The notes: generated by a model not told the origin, from the sequence alone. A stretch of DNA of 64,000 nucleotides from Alteriqipengyuania abyssalis (GCF_019857185.1 NZ_JAHWXP010000001.1:186001-250000); one strand, 5' to 3'; shown: positions 1 through 9,144, counted from the stretch's first letter. A program made the numbers and translations.

Positions 1-3000
1 GTGCGCGCTCGGCATGGTTCCATTCGCCATCATCTGCTCAGCCTCGTCGGCCAGGGCCGACTGCTCCTGCGCTTCGGCTGGCGACCAATGCAGGCTGCGC
101 CCAGTGGCAGCCGTGCGCGCTGCCCGCTGTGTAGCGAGGCAGAATAACCTCCAGAGCATGTCCGATGCACAATCGGATAGAAGCGATGCTGACTTGTACA
201 CGGCTTCCACAACTCCCTCGATTGGATCGACAGCGAGTTGCAGAAGCGCGGCTTTCCACTCGTGGCGCGCGGGGACCCGGCGAACGAGTGCAATGTAGGC
301 GTGGGCGGCCATGACTGGTGGGTGGCCGTGAACCTTGGAGCCGCGGTAGGACAATCCGTCCTCCTGCTCGACCATGGTGGCTGCGCGCTGAATAACATTC
401 ACTACAGCTTCTTCGACTTCAGGCCAGAGTTCATCGGCGTGGCGAGCCAGGACAGCAGCAGTTCCCGCGACACCAGATTGCGCGTACCTACGCTTCATAT
501 CGGCCAGAGGTGCCACTTGATCGAGCAGGTCGCTCTGGTCGAGCGCGATCATCTCCTCGAAGGCTGCTTCAAGGGTGAACTCTTCGCCCGGCTGGCCGCT
601 TTCGATGGCCTTCTGCGCCCAGAGGTCAAGCTTAAGAACACGATTGAGACTTGCCTGTTCTTCCAGAAACGCCTGGTGTTTCTCGTCGTCGACATATGGT
701 GGGCGCATCGAGATGTACGTCTTACCATCCACCACCTGGGTCACGAGGTTGGCAGGATCAGCCTGTTGGCGCAGCGGCTCGAATGCGGCGCGGGTGGCGT
801 TTGCCTCATCGGGATCGTCGCGCTGCTCTGCGGTGTTGTACGGCACCCGTTCAAGGAAAGTCGCAAACCGCTCGCTGTAAGCCGCCTTCACCTCATCGCT
901 GGCAATACCTGCAAACAAGACGGACAGGTCCCGAACCGTATGCTTTCTATGCGGGAGTCGATTGAGTTCTCGCAAGGCGCCCGCGAGTACGGCCCACTTG
1001 CCCCAATGGGCGATTTCGTTCGAGAACGATCCCATGTCCCCGACTTGGCGTCCTATGTCCCACTGCCAGAGGGCTGGGTGCGTTCCGATCTCGAGTGCGG
1101 CCGGACTTGTCGCCGCAGCGCGGAGGTCGGCCAGGCAAAGTCCGGCGGCTATTCCGAGCACCGCGTTACATCTATTGCCGCGGGCAATGCGCAAACAGAG
1201 CTCGTCGAGGGTATCTCCTGCCGCAAGGCGTTCGTGAGCCCACGCATCGAGCGCTAGCAGCGCAGTATCGAGCATGTGGATATGCGATCCGCCTCGAAAC
1301 CAGCGATAAGTTCCCTCATCGCCCCAGTATTCGTTTTCACCATCGCCAAGGTCGAGCACAATGGGGATGGGTGTGTGCTCTGGTCCGGTCTGCCTTCGCC
1401 GCCACGCCTCCATCGCGTGGTTGCAGAGGTCAGTGATCAATCCCAGGCCGATAGCGGAGTGCGTTCGAAGCAGATGCAAAAAGGGCGGTCGAGCCGGTGA
1501 GGCTGGATAGAAGTCGTGGTCGTCATCGAAACCTAACGCTTCGGAGCGTTCGATCATGCCTGAACGACGACGCTCGCGTGGCCGATCCAGATCGAGAAGA
1601 TATGCTCGCTTCAGAAAGGCTGTGACCTCAGCTGGAAGCACGCTGGCAAGGACGACGCTTAATTCGAGGATCTGTTTGCGCACTCGCCCGACCCTCTGGT
1701 CGGAGATACTCGCGAGATAGTTCCGCACAATGTCGGGCGCCCCGCCGACGCATCTCAACAAGAGGCAGCGTGCTTCGTCACTGTAATCCGGTGTTCCCCA
1801 CAACGCCGGACGGCGGCGTTCATCTGTGCTGTCGGTATCGCCAAGCTTTTCCGCAGCCCAAGCGGCGGCTTCCTGAAGCCCGGCATATCGTCCAAACTCG
1901 CCTGGGATTGACGACGCCCAAGTGCTCAAAAAGGTGAAAAGCTCCTTGTCTAGAGATGCAGGCATCACGCCCAGACGAGGAATCAGCCAAGCAATCAAAC
2001 GCATCCAGCTTACAATCTCAGGGCCGGCGGTCTCCGAAGCAAATTGTTCGCGCTGGTCGCTTGTGAGATCAGGGAAGAGCTTCTCGTCCATGAAACGAAG
2101 ATCACGGACCGTCTCGGTTGTACGCACTGACATGATCAGGCGCGCAAGCAGGCGCGCATCATCGCGCATCAAGATCGCTTCGATCCTGTCCAGCATGTCC
2201 GCGCTGCGGACAGACCGTACCGGTGCGGTGAGCACTACGCGACGCCACGTTGTCTGAAGTTCGTCGTCGTCGACGGCGTCAAGCAATGCGGCCCATTCGC
2301 TTCCGGTCTCAGACCGCTCAAGCAGATCGGCAGCAAAGAGCTGTAGCGGGCGCGCTAGTTGCGGGTGTTGACCGCCATCGTGGAGCGCCTGAGCAATCTC
2401 ACTCCGACGCCCGCGCAGGACTTTTGCGAGGATCCACTCCTCGAAGATGTCGTGTGAGAAGGCGACAGACACACCGAGTTCGACGTTCCGCAGCACGCCA
2501 GCTTGCGAGAGTTCGTGAAGGGCCACCGGCTCAAAGCCACGGATTGAGAGCGCAACACCCGGCCCGAGAAGAAGTGCCTCACCCAGTGACAACAATGCGT
2601 TGCGTCGACCTTGGGCAGGCGCGAAATCCGCTCTGTCTGCACCACCGTGCTCCCACCAGAGATCGACCAAGTCGACCTCCGAACGTACTTCAGCACCGGA
2701 GCGCACTGGTAATCGCGACAGTGCATCAAGGAAGAATGGCCTACGCAGAACGGCATCATAGCTGCGAGTGTCAACGAGTAATGGTCGCAGCAGCGGCAAC
2801 GCAGCGGCTGCCTCGTTCGCCTCATCATCGTCAAACCCTTCGACACGGATTGTCTTAGAGGGGAGCGAAGCGATGTCGGGTTCGAGCCAAGCGTCGACCC
2901 GCTGTGCGTTCTCTTCGCGCATCGTCATGACCACGCGCCAGTCTATGAGATCCGGTGTGTCGACAATGGCTTTCAACAGATCGTTGATTGTGACTTGGGC

Positions 3001-4155
3001 GGCGGCATCCATTTTGTCGGCGCCGTCAATGAACAGGGTACGCGCGCCGCCAAGTCCGAATTGGCGGAGAAGCGAGGCGATCGGCATTGGTCTGCCAAAC
3101 TTGGCTGCGTGAGCGGCCCAACCGCCACCGGTTACTCGGAGGTCGCGCAGCAGGAGGATCGGCGCGCCAGCCGGCTCTTCGGATGCCAGGCGCTTTAGCA
3201 AAGCGGATTTGCCGGTGCCGTGTTGTCCCACAATGCGAAGCACCCGCGCCTCGCCTAACGAGCTTAGCAAGGTCTCGTGAAGCTCGTCGCGGTTGATAGA
3301 CTTTCCGCGGATGGTTTCGCGGATGCTGGCAGCAGCAGCCCGCGATTCAGCGTCGAGTGCACCGATCAGCTCAGCATGAGCTCGGTCAGAGCCCAGGGCA
3401 AAGCCTTCGGTCTTTAGCTCGTGGACGACGCCCGTGCGGTCGGTCCCGCCGCCGTTCGGAAGGATACGGCTCGCCATCGCAGCAAGGCTGCTCCAGATAC
3501 GGCGAGCTTCAGCATTGCTCCCAGCGACCGACGTCAACTGGTCGATCGAGGCAAGGAGGTCCCGGGAAGCTTCCTCCTTGTCGAGGTCGAAAGGGATGAC
3601 GTCTAGGCATCGCATGAAGTTGACGACGTCGTCGTCGGAGGCCGTCGCGTCATAGTTCTTCACAATTTCATCGAGAACCGCTTGGAACTCGCGCTGCTCT
3701 TTGTTGGCTCCGTTCTCATTTGCAAGGCGTGTGCGGTACTGGCCTGCATCGGGAGCATGACGAGCGCGGGCTAACAAGGGCTGGATACTTCGTTCGAGCT
3801 TTGTGGTGGTCTGACTAACTGCGATACCGATACGCCGTGTCGCAGGATCAAAGCCCACTTGTCGGAAGGTGTCCCATGCCCTTGGCACCACGTCTAACCA
3901 CTTCTCATCACTTCTGGTGAAAGAGAGCGTCGTGGTAATTTGAAGGTCCAGTCTCGTACGGGTGCCATCGGCAAGGCGCGCTTCGATCACCAAATCGTCC
4001 AGCGGTGCATCGATTTCAAACTGCTGAGTTTTTATGGATACAACCGTTCCTAGCACGCCCCGCGCGCCGCCTTCCGCGACCATGGCGGCAAGGTAATGGC
4101 TGGCTACACGGGGTTCGAGGTGGGTGCCGCCCCCTCCTGTGACGTAAACGGACAA
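1..4155 (-). CDS. giant STAND/NACHT-like P-loop ATPase, C-terminus beyond left edge
   Basis: An open frame of 1385 codons runs without a stop to base 1, so the gene is 3'-truncated by the window. It starts at TTG 4155 (SVYVTGGGGTHLE...) or at ATG 4083. I prefer TTG because the conserved-looking glycine-rich N-terminus lies between the two. A Walker A motif GQHGTGKS is at residues 310-317 and a Walker B LFIDGAD at about 374-380, followed by a long helical region, as in STAND signalling ATPases. The first ~200 residues contain a D-x-Q-x stretch (LDLQITTT) that resembles a restriction-nuclease-like core, but the usual lysine after Q is a threonine, so nuclease activity is doubtful. It lies 79 bp downstream of the DUF2188 gene, as the last visible gene of the IetAS-like operon. 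An anti-phage role is inferred from architecture and neighbours. Confidence 0.8.
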   Translation of the reverse strand, partial: MSVYVTGGGGTHLEPRVASHYLAAMVAEGGARGVLGTVVSIKTQQFEIDAPLDDLVIEARLADGTRTRLDLQITTTLSFTRSDEKWLDVVPRAWDTFRQVGFDPATRRIGIAVSQTTTKLERSIQPLLARARHAPDAGQYRTRLANENGANKEQREFQAVLDEIVKNYDATASDDDVVNFMRCLDVIPFDLDKEEASRDLLASIDQLTSVAGSNAEARRIWSSLAAMASRILPNGGGTDRTGVVHELKTEGFALGSDRAHAELIGALDAESRAAAASIRETIRGKSINRDELHETLLSSLGEARVLRIVGQHGTGKSALLKRLASEEPAGAPILLLRDLRVTGGGWAAHAAKFGRPMPIASLLRQFGLGGARTLFIDGADKMDAAAQVTINDLLKAIVDTPDLIDWRVVMTMREENAQRVDAWLEPDIASLPSKTIRVEGFDDDEANEAAAALPLLRPLLVDTRSYDAVLRRPFFLDALSRLPVRSGAEVRSEVDLVDLWWEHGGADRADFAPAQGRRNALLSLGEALLLGPGVALSIRGFEPVALHELSQAGVLRNVELGVSVAFSHDIFEEWILAKVLRGRRSEIAQALHDGGQHPQLARPLQLFAADLLERSETGSEWAALLDAVDDDELQTTWRRVVLTAPVRSVRSADMLDRIEAILMRDDARLLARLIMSVRTTETVRDLRFMDEKLFPDLTSDQREQFASETAGPEIVSWMRLIAWLIPRLGVMPASLDKELFTFLSTWASSIPGEFGRYAGLQEAAAWAAEKLGDTDSTDERRRPALWGTPDYSDEARCLLLRCVGGAPDIVRNYLASISDQRVGRVRKQILELSVVLASVLPAEVTAFLKRAYLLDLDRPRERRRSGMIERSEALGFDDDHDFYPASPARPPFLHLLRTHSAIGLGLITDLCNHAMEAWRRRQTGPEHTPIPIVLDLGDGENEYWGDEGTYRWFRGGSHIHMLDTALLALDAWAHERLAAGDTLDELCLRIARGNRCNAVLGIAAGLCLADLRAAATSPAALEIGTHPALWQWDIGRQVGDMGSFSNEIAHWGKWAVLAGALRELNRLPHRKHTVRDLSVLFAGIASDEVKAAYSERFATFLERVPYNTAEQRDDPDEANATRAAFEPLRQQADPANLVTQVVDGKTYISMRPPYVDDEKHQAFLEEQASLNRVLKLDLWAQKAIESGQPGEEFTLEAAFEEMIALDQSDLLDQVAPLADMKRRYAQSGVAGTAAVLARHADELWPEVEEAVVNVIQRAATMVEQEDGLSYRGSKVHGHPPVMAAHAYIALVRRVPARHEWKAALLQLAVDPIEGVVEAVYKSASLLSDCASDMLWRLFCLATQRAARTAATGRSLHWSPAEAQEQSALADEAEQMMANGTMPSAH

Positions 4156-4234
4156 GTTAAAGGCCCTGTTTTGTTTGGTTCTTGTGTACTCTCGCGTGGG
4201 GGAGCTGGGATCACTTCTACCCAGGCCCGCATCA

Positions 4235-4477
4235 TCAATGTTCGCGATCGCGCGGCGGGAAGGGGTCCTTGCGCCCGATAGTATCCTTGCTGCGGATCTG
4301 TCCGTCGCGGCCCTTTATCGTCAGATCGCCGCCACCGGAATTAAGCAAACGCTGCTTGCCGGCTGTCGCCGCTTCGGCCTGGGTGTCGTAAGCAAAGCCG
4401 CGCGAAGCAGAATTGCGCTTGTCGATCCATTTCTGGTCGCTCGCGCGGCGATACACCATGCGGTCATTGTCACTCAT
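4235..4477 (-). CDS. DUF2188 domain protein
   Basis: An 80-aa basic protein with the DUF2188 pattern: an N-terminal strand ending in W, a tkaeA-like helix (DTQAEAATAGKQRLLNSGGG) and a C-terminal dGqIrsKDT motif. The start has a strong Shine-Dalgarno (GGAGGTGACC before ATG) and overlaps the stop of the protease gene as ATGA, so it is translationally coupled. DUF2188 has no firmly established function that I know. Its place between a protease toxin-like gene and a STAND ATPase suggests an accessory role in the same defence operon. Confidence 0.75.
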   Translation of the reverse strand: MSDNDRMVYRRASDQKWIDKRNSASRGFAYDTQAEAATAGKQRLLNSGGGDLTIKGRDGQIRSKDTIGRKDPFPPRDREH

Positions 4478-6726
4478 AGGTCACCTCCTTCGATCTCGAT
4501 GTCGGAATGGATCACGGATGGCTCGACGAAGACGCCGAGTTGATCGCGCAGCTGGTTGTAGATGTCGGCGCCGTCGTCGATTCCGCTGAGCGAGAGGACG
4601 AAGACGGCGTTGAGCGCCGGCACTTCGTCGGCGCTCGCATAACCATAGACATAGTGATCGCGGGTGTAGACGCGGGCGTAGATGCGCAGCGTATCGCCAT
4701 CGACCTGATGGCCGCGGGCCGAGAAATCCTTGTGATGATGGCGCACGGTGCACCATTTGTAATGGTCGGCGCGGGCGACATGCTCGCGGATCCGGTCGGT
4801 GTCCATCGAGCCGAGGAGATTGGTGAAACCGTCGCCGCGCGGATATTGGACTGCAGTGTTGATCCGGGCACTGAAATAATTGGGCCCGGCAAATTCATCG
4901 ACCATCGGATGCGGATTGAGGATAGCAGTCAGACGGCCTTGGCCGCGCAGCCGCCCATTGTGCAGCAAGGCGGGTGGGATTGGCAGCTCCCAGTAGTAGG
5001 ACGCGCGGTCGCGCAACTCGGCTTCCCACTGCAGCGTGACCGTGCCGGGCTGGCACTCCCAGGGCAGGGTAACGAGATCGGGCGTTCCGAAACCCGTCGC
5101 CGGATCATAGGCGCCGCCATCTGCGCTATGGATCAGCAGCGCGCGCACGAGATCGGGATTGGGGTGGCGAAGGCGTTCCATCGTGTGCGCGGCGAGCGGC
5201 GAGGTCAGCGCCGTGGCAAAGCTCGATCCGGAAATGATTGCCCCGCCGAGCGCTCGGACATGCGAGAAATGCGAGACATCGGGCTTGAGCATGCCGCAGG
5301 GTCCGGGACCGGCGAGACTGACCGGACATTTGTCGCCAGGCGTGCCGGTCTCGGTATGGAGCCGTCCGCCGACGGTGAGCGCGGCTTCGCAATCGGCGGG
5401 ACGCTTGAGCCGGTCGGCGGGCACGTTGCCGATCGAGTTGACCAGCAGGACATCGTGGCGGCGGGCCAATTCCGCCAGCGCATGGCCGAGATAGGAGACA
5501 TCGTCGTCGCTGCAGGGAAGGTCCTGGTTGAAGGAGAGGTTCCAGACCTTGGTTTCGGGATGCGCGCCGATCACCGCGTCGAGATAGTCGATCAGATCCT
5601 CTTCGGTGGGGCCGCGATGACCGCGCTTGGCAATGGCCGCGGCGGTCCCGACGCGGCAGGTCAACGCCGGAAGCGTGAGATTGTTGTTCCAGTCATAGCC
5701 CTGAACGATCAGCGAGGTGACACGATTGCCGTGCATCACATCGGCCGCGGCGCCCGCGACCAGTGGCGGCGCACGCCAGGCCTCGGCGGGCAGGTAAGAG
5801 CTTGCATCGAGGCCGCCATCCACGACGCCGACGATCGGGGCATTGGCCAGATTGGCGGGCAAGGGGCGGTCGGGCTCGCGGCCTTCGCCGGGCTGGGTCG
5901 TTACGATCGGCATGACCGGATCGAGGCGTACGACGGTGCCAGATGCAACCAGCCGGGCGAGCGCCTCGCGCGAGGGGACCAATACCGACGTCCTCGCCCG
6001 GCGACGCTGGCGATACTCGCGCAAGGCCCGACCGACCCGGTCGGTCGGAATGGCGCGCAGCGCATGCGCAACAGCACGGTCGCCGACAGCATCCGCCGCG
6101 GTGGCCAGGTCGGGCAATTGCGGGCGTGTGGGGGCAATGATTCCGTCGCGCAGCCCGGCAAATTGAAGCAGCAACTGTTCGGCGGCATCGCCCGTTCGGA
6201 ATGGCGTCAGCCAGAGGAAGAAAGCACGACCGCCTTCCTGCTCGACCGCCTGCTCCCAAAGCGAGTCGATCGAGCGATCCTGCAACACGTCCGACTGATC
6301 GTAGAAGCGCACCATTTCCACGCGCGAGATGTCGACCTCGTCGCGAACCGTGCCGAAATTGCGGATAAAGGCCGAGAAGCGGGGCAGGGCGGCCAGTTCG
6401 AGTTCAACGAGATAGCCTTGCGCATGCGGCGCGATCAGACGGGCACCATGCGATGGTTGGAACAGGTCGGACGGTGTCCAAGTCGGCGCCAGTGAGTCCT
6501 CGAACATCGCGGCATAGGCCACGGCACGGCCGCCGAAATGCGGATGCCGGGCCCCTTGCTCGGCCATGTCGGCGACGGCCTCCGACAGTCGAGCGCGCTG
6601 GGTTGCAAGCCGCTCGGTCTTGATCCCGGCAGCTGACTTGCCGCGACCGGTGATCGCTTCCGGGCGCGGTTCCTTGGTGAAACGAAGGACCGGGTTGAGC
6701 AGAGGTCGGCGGGGATCACTCGCCAT
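4474..6726 (-). CDS. ietS: S8 (subtilisin-like) serine protease, IetS-like
   Basis: 750 aa. The subtilase triad is visible: Asp303 in VVDGG, His332 in HGNRV and Ser502 in GSSFATA. About 270 residues precede the catalytic domain and ~250 follow it. No signal peptide is seen, so it should act in the cytoplasm. The start is fixed by GGGAGG just upstream of ATG 6726, and the gene overlaps the AAA ATPase by 11 bp. A cytoplasmic S8 protease paired with an AAA ATPase matches IetAS, described on the Agrobacterium Ti plasmid as a toxin-antitoxin-like stability system and later listed among anti-phage systems. The symbol is by this architecture, not by alignment. The 662-aa frame on the opposite strand is an antisense shadow. 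Confidence 0.85.
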   Translation of the reverse strand: MASDPRRPLLNPVLRFTKEPRPEAITGRGKSAAGIKTERLATQRARLSEAVADMAEQGARHPHFGGRAVAYAAMFEDSLAPTWTPSDLFQPSHGARLIAPHAQGYLVELELAALPRFSAFIRNFGTVRDEVDISRVEMVRFYDQSDVLQDRSIDSLWEQAVEQEGGRAFFLWLTPFRTGDAAEQLLLQFAGLRDGIIAPTRPQLPDLATAADAVGDRAVAHALRAIPTDRVGRALREYRQRRRARTSVLVPSREALARLVASGTVVRLDPVMPIVTTQPGEGREPDRPLPANLANAPIVGVVDGGLDASSYLPAEAWRAPPLVAGAAADVMHGNRVTSLIVQGYDWNNNLTLPALTCRVGTAAAIAKRGHRGPTEEDLIDYLDAVIGAHPETKVWNLSFNQDLPCSDDDVSYLGHALAELARRHDVLLVNSIGNVPADRLKRPADCEAALTVGGRLHTETGTPGDKCPVSLAGPGPCGMLKPDVSHFSHVRALGGAIISGSSFATALTSPLAAHTMERLRHPNPDLVRALLIHSADGGAYDPATGFGTPDLVTLPWECQPGTVTLQWEAELRDRASYYWELPIPPALLHNGRLRGQGRLTAILNPHPMVDEFAGPNYFSARINTAVQYPRGDGFTNLLGSMDTDRIREHVARADHYKWCTVRHHHKDFSARGHQVDGDTLRIYARVYTRDHYVYGYASADEVPALNAVFVLSLSGIDDGADIYNQLRDQLGVFVEPSVIHSDIEIEGGDL

Positions 6727-7843
6727 CTTTTTCCTCCCGCAGATAGCGATGGACCATTTGCCGGCTCACCCCCAGCATCTGGGCGATCTCGGTCTGGGGC
6801 AGGTCGCCCTTGTCGACAAGCATGCGCGCCAGGCGCTTGCGCTCCTCGGGTGAGAGTTCGTGACCGGCTGGAAGGCGGGGGACACCATCCGAAGCCGCAT
6901 CGATCGCTAGCAGGATGTGAGGCAGGTTGGGGGGCTGCTTGTTGATGATCGAACGGCGCCTTGCGGCGAGCGAAAGACCCTCGATCTCCGCGCCGCTCAT
7001 GGCCGCCGACAAACGCGCCAGCAGCCTTGCATGCGATGCCTCGGCGTCGCGGTCCTGATAGAGAAAATGCAGCCACATGGCGGCGCGAACATCCTCGTCG
7101 GGCGCGCGCAGTTCGACCTTGTAGGGAAAGCGGCGCCAGATTGCCGGATCGAGCAGGTGAGGGTGGTTGGTCGCACCAATCACGATCACATCATCCGTCA
7201 GTGAATCAAGACCTTGAAGGACAGTGTTAACGACCCGCTTGAGCTCGCCGAGTTCGTGGCGGTCGTCGCGCAGCTTGGCGATGGCGTCCATCTCATCGAG
7301 GAACAGCACGGCTTCCTTGGTCGGGATGAAGTCGAACATAGACCGGATATTCTTCGATGTTTCGCCCAGCCGCGAGGATATGACCGAATCTAGGCGCGCG
7401 ACGTAAAAGGGGCGCGCAAGCTTGGCCGCGATATGGCCGGCAAGCAGCGATTTGCCCGTACCCGGAGCGCCGTAGAGTAGCACGCCGAGGCGCGAGGAAA
7501 CGCCTTCCTCGGAAAGCATCGAGATATTGGCCGCATCTTCCAGAAATTGCTCGATTGTGTGGCTTGACTCTTCGTTCAGGAACAGCGGTGTCGTCGGCCA
7601 TTGTTCTTCCTCGACGAGCGGCAGGCGCGAGCCGGCGTCGCGGGGAAGGGCTTCGACATAGCCCGATGCCTGGAGCGGAACCCCGCGCTTGCGCAGCAGC
7701 GCCTGGAGCGCCTTGGCGGCCTCCGGATCCTTCTCTTCGGCCAACTTGCGGGCGAGCTGTCCGCCGATTCGACGCACGGTTGTGTAATCCGCGGAAATCG
7801 CGGCTTCGAAGAGCTTGAAGAGAGTCGGGGCGTCAACGTTCAT
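6716..7843 (-). CDS. ietA: AAA ATPase with C-terminal HTH, IetA-like
   Basis: 375 aa from ATG 7843; an in-frame start at 7921 would add 26 residues that look non-coding. Walker A GAPGTGKS is at residues 125-132, Walker B LFLDE at ~180-184, then an arginine-finger region (ATNHPHLLDPAIWRRF) and an AAA lid. The last ~40 residues form a helix-turn-helix (LPQTEIAQMLGVSRQMVHRYL). The ATPase probably controls the downstream S8 protease, as proposed for IetAS. The HTH suggests it may also bind DNA and repress its own operon; a 6-bp inverted repeat lies 11 bp upstream of the start. First gene of the operon ietA-ietS-DUF2188-STAND. Confidence 0.85.
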   Translation of the reverse strand: MNVDAPTLFKLFEAAISADYTTVRRIGGQLARKLAEEKDPEAAKALQALLRKRGVPLQASGYVEALPRDAGSRLPLVEEEQWPTTPLFLNEESSHTIEQFLEDAANISMLSEEGVSSRLGVLLYGAPGTGKSLLAGHIAAKLARPFYVARLDSVISSRLGETSKNIRSMFDFIPTKEAVLFLDEMDAIAKLRDDRHELGELKRVVNTVLQGLDSLTDDVIVIGATNHPHLLDPAIWRRFPYKVELRAPDEDVRAAMWLHFLYQDRDAEASHARLLARLSAAMSGAEIEGLSLAARRRSIINKQPPNLPHILLAIDAASDGVPRLPAGHELSPEERKRLARMLVDKGDLPQTEIAQMLGVSRQMVHRYLREEKDGE

Positions 7844-7853
7844 GCGGCATCTG

Positions 7854-7871
7854 TAACCCTGAATTGGGTTA
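7854..7871. promoter_or_regulatory. inverted repeat TAACCC-N6-GGGTTA, candidate operator of the ietA operon
   Basis: A perfect 6-bp inverted repeat lies 11 bp upstream of the ietA start. On the minus strand a perfect TTGACA hexamer immediately precedes it (plus-strand 7874-7879), with only a weak -10 after a 17-bp spacer. The repeat would thus lie between -35 and -10, a classic repressor position. Seen directly; function inferred. Confidence 0.5.
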
Positions 7872-8089
7872 TGTGTCAACCTAGAACGTGAAAGTGTAAA
7901 CCTTGGCCATTGCTCGTCCAAGTCGCTTCTAGTTGAACTTCCGCGTGCAGGAAAGCGGCTCGAGCGCTCATTTCATCGCTTTCGGCCCTCGCTGAAAAAT
8001 ATCGCGAATACTACTTGTGCCTACAAGCTGGCGGTATTCATTCGTTCAACCTGGCAGCTGTCGTTCTGCTATCGGCCCAGTTCTTGCCG

Positions 8090-8725
8090 CTACAATGCCC
8101 GGCCAAACCAGATGACGCGGCCCACCACGTGAACCTCCGACCGATCCATGTCGTGCCATGTAGGGTAGGCCGGATTGTCGCTGGCAATGGTGATCTGCCT
8201 GCCGCCCGGCTTGATCGCGATCCGCTTCACGACGAGGGTATCATCAGAGCGAAGAACGTAGATCCCGTCGCGCAGTCGCGAGCCGTGATCTGACGAATCG
8301 ACGAGGACTTCATCTCCGTCGCTAAGAGTGGGTTCCATCGAGTCACCCTTGACGCCGACGATCGACAAGCTGGCGCTCTTCGCCGACGTCAGGTGCCGCA
8401 GCCAGCGCTCATCGAACCCGAAACGAGTATGTGCGGTCTCACTAGCAGCTACGGCGCCAAAGCCAGCAGAAGCTTCGACATCGAGAACGGGTATCTCGAC
8501 CATGCCGTCGGAGACCGGATTGGCGGGACCGCCGAGCACTTGCTCATCGACGCCGAAGAAGCAGGCGAGTGTCTTTCGATCCTCGTCATCGAGCTTTCGC
8601 GGTGAACCGCGCTTGATGAATTGCTGGACGTAGGCCGGGTTGCGGCCGAGCAGCCGCGATATCGACGCGTAGCCATATCCGCCCTTGAGGATCAGCCGGT
8701 CGAGCTCTTCCCTCACATGTTCCAT
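8090..8725 (-). CDS. S24-family (LexA/CI-like) self-cleaving repressor
   Basis: 211 aa. The N-terminal ~75 residues form a divergent helix-turn-helix (SISRLLGRNPAYVQQFIKRG). An Ala-Gly cleavage motif (EASAGFG) follows, then the peptidase domain with Ser129 in GDSMEPT and Lys167 in LVVKRI, the S24 dyad. Repressors of this class cleave themselves when RecA filaments form, so this is a likely DNA-damage-released switch for the element. Divergent from the small gene at 8836; the shared region holds a perfect 14-bp palindrome and a GTTC-N7-GTTC box. The start has an AGG-rich Shine-Dalgarno. Confidence 0.9.
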   Translation of the reverse strand: MEHVREELDRLILKGGYGYASISRLLGRNPAYVQQFIKRGSPRKLDDEDRKTLACFFGVDEQVLGGPANPVSDGMVEIPVLDVEASAGFGAVAASETAHTRFGFDERWLRHLTSAKSASLSIVGVKGDSMEPTLSDGDEVLVDSSDHGSRLRDGIYVLRSDDTLVVKRIAIKPGGRQITIASDNPAYPTWHDMDRSEVHVVGRVIWFGRAL

Positions 8726-8750
8726 TCGCCTGTCCTTCGAATCTTGATCG

Positions 8751-8764
8751 TAGGAATCTTCCTA
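8751..8764. promoter_or_regulatory. palindrome TAGGAATCTTCCTA, candidate S24 repressor operator
   Basis: A perfect 14-bp palindrome in the 110-bp gap between the S24 repressor and the divergent 8836 gene. A further CCTA half-site (ATCCTACT) lies ~20 bp away. The position upstream of both genes suits autoregulation by the repressor. Confidence 0.45.
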
Positions 8765-8788
8765 GACTCGCGGATGCAATCCTACTAA

Positions 8789-8803
8789 GAACATAACAAG
8801 AAC
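8789..8803. promoter_or_regulatory. GAAC-N7-GAAC (alphaproteobacterial LexA/SOS box)
   Basis: GAACATAACAAGAAC on the plus strand is an exact direct repeat of GAAC with 7-bp spacing, the LexA box known for alphaproteobacteria (GTTC-N7-GTTC on the other strand). It lies between the S24 repressor and the gene at 8836. Confidence 0.6.
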
Positions 8804-8835
8804 ACAAGGGATTTGCGAGTCGGAGCGAAAGGGAC

Positions 8836-9144
8836 ATGACCTTGCTGGAACGGATCGAAAAGCATCTGAAAGATCATCATATTTCGGCAACGCGCTTCGG
8901 ACGGCGCGCGGTCGGCGATCCGCGATTCGTGCTCGACCTCAGGATGGGGCGAAGACCGCGCCGCAGAACTATCGAAAGGCTTGAAGCCTATTTGAAGTCC
9001 GTCGAGGCTAACGCTCCCGACTGTATCAAGAGGAATGGGACGTGCGCTCGCCTAGCTGCTCATAACGATTTGCAACGTCCTGCCAGAGCTTTGCCCCTTC
9101 CTCCTCGCCGGTCCGGGTCAGCTGATCGATCTTCGACACAATGA
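8836..9144 (+). CDS. small HTH-like hypothetical protein
   Basis: 102 aa as an open frame; ATG 8836 has AAGGGA upstream. The first ~58 residues (MTLLERIEKHL...RFVLDLRMGR...ERLEAYLKSVE) look like a small conserved sphingomonad family with a helical, DNA-binding-like pattern of basic residues. The last ~45 residues lie antisense to the DUF6961 gene and look like fortuitous readthrough, so the native protein may have lost its usual stop. Divergent partner of the S24 repressor, which suggests a Cro-like or early regulatory role (inference). Confidence 0.6.
   Translation: MTLLERIEKHLKDHHISATRFGRRAVGDPRFVLDLRMGRRPRRRTIERLEAYLKSVEANAPDCIKRNGTCARLAAHNDLQRPARALPLPPRRSGSADRSSTQ

Noticed and set aside
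238..1257. 339-aa plus-strand frame
   Set aside because: Lies antisense to the STAND ATPase frame, which has P-loop motifs and runs unbroken for 1385 codons.
4507..6495. 662-aa open frame antisense to the S8 protease
   Set aside because: Compositional shadow of a high-GC gene; the protease triad and motifs are on the other strand.
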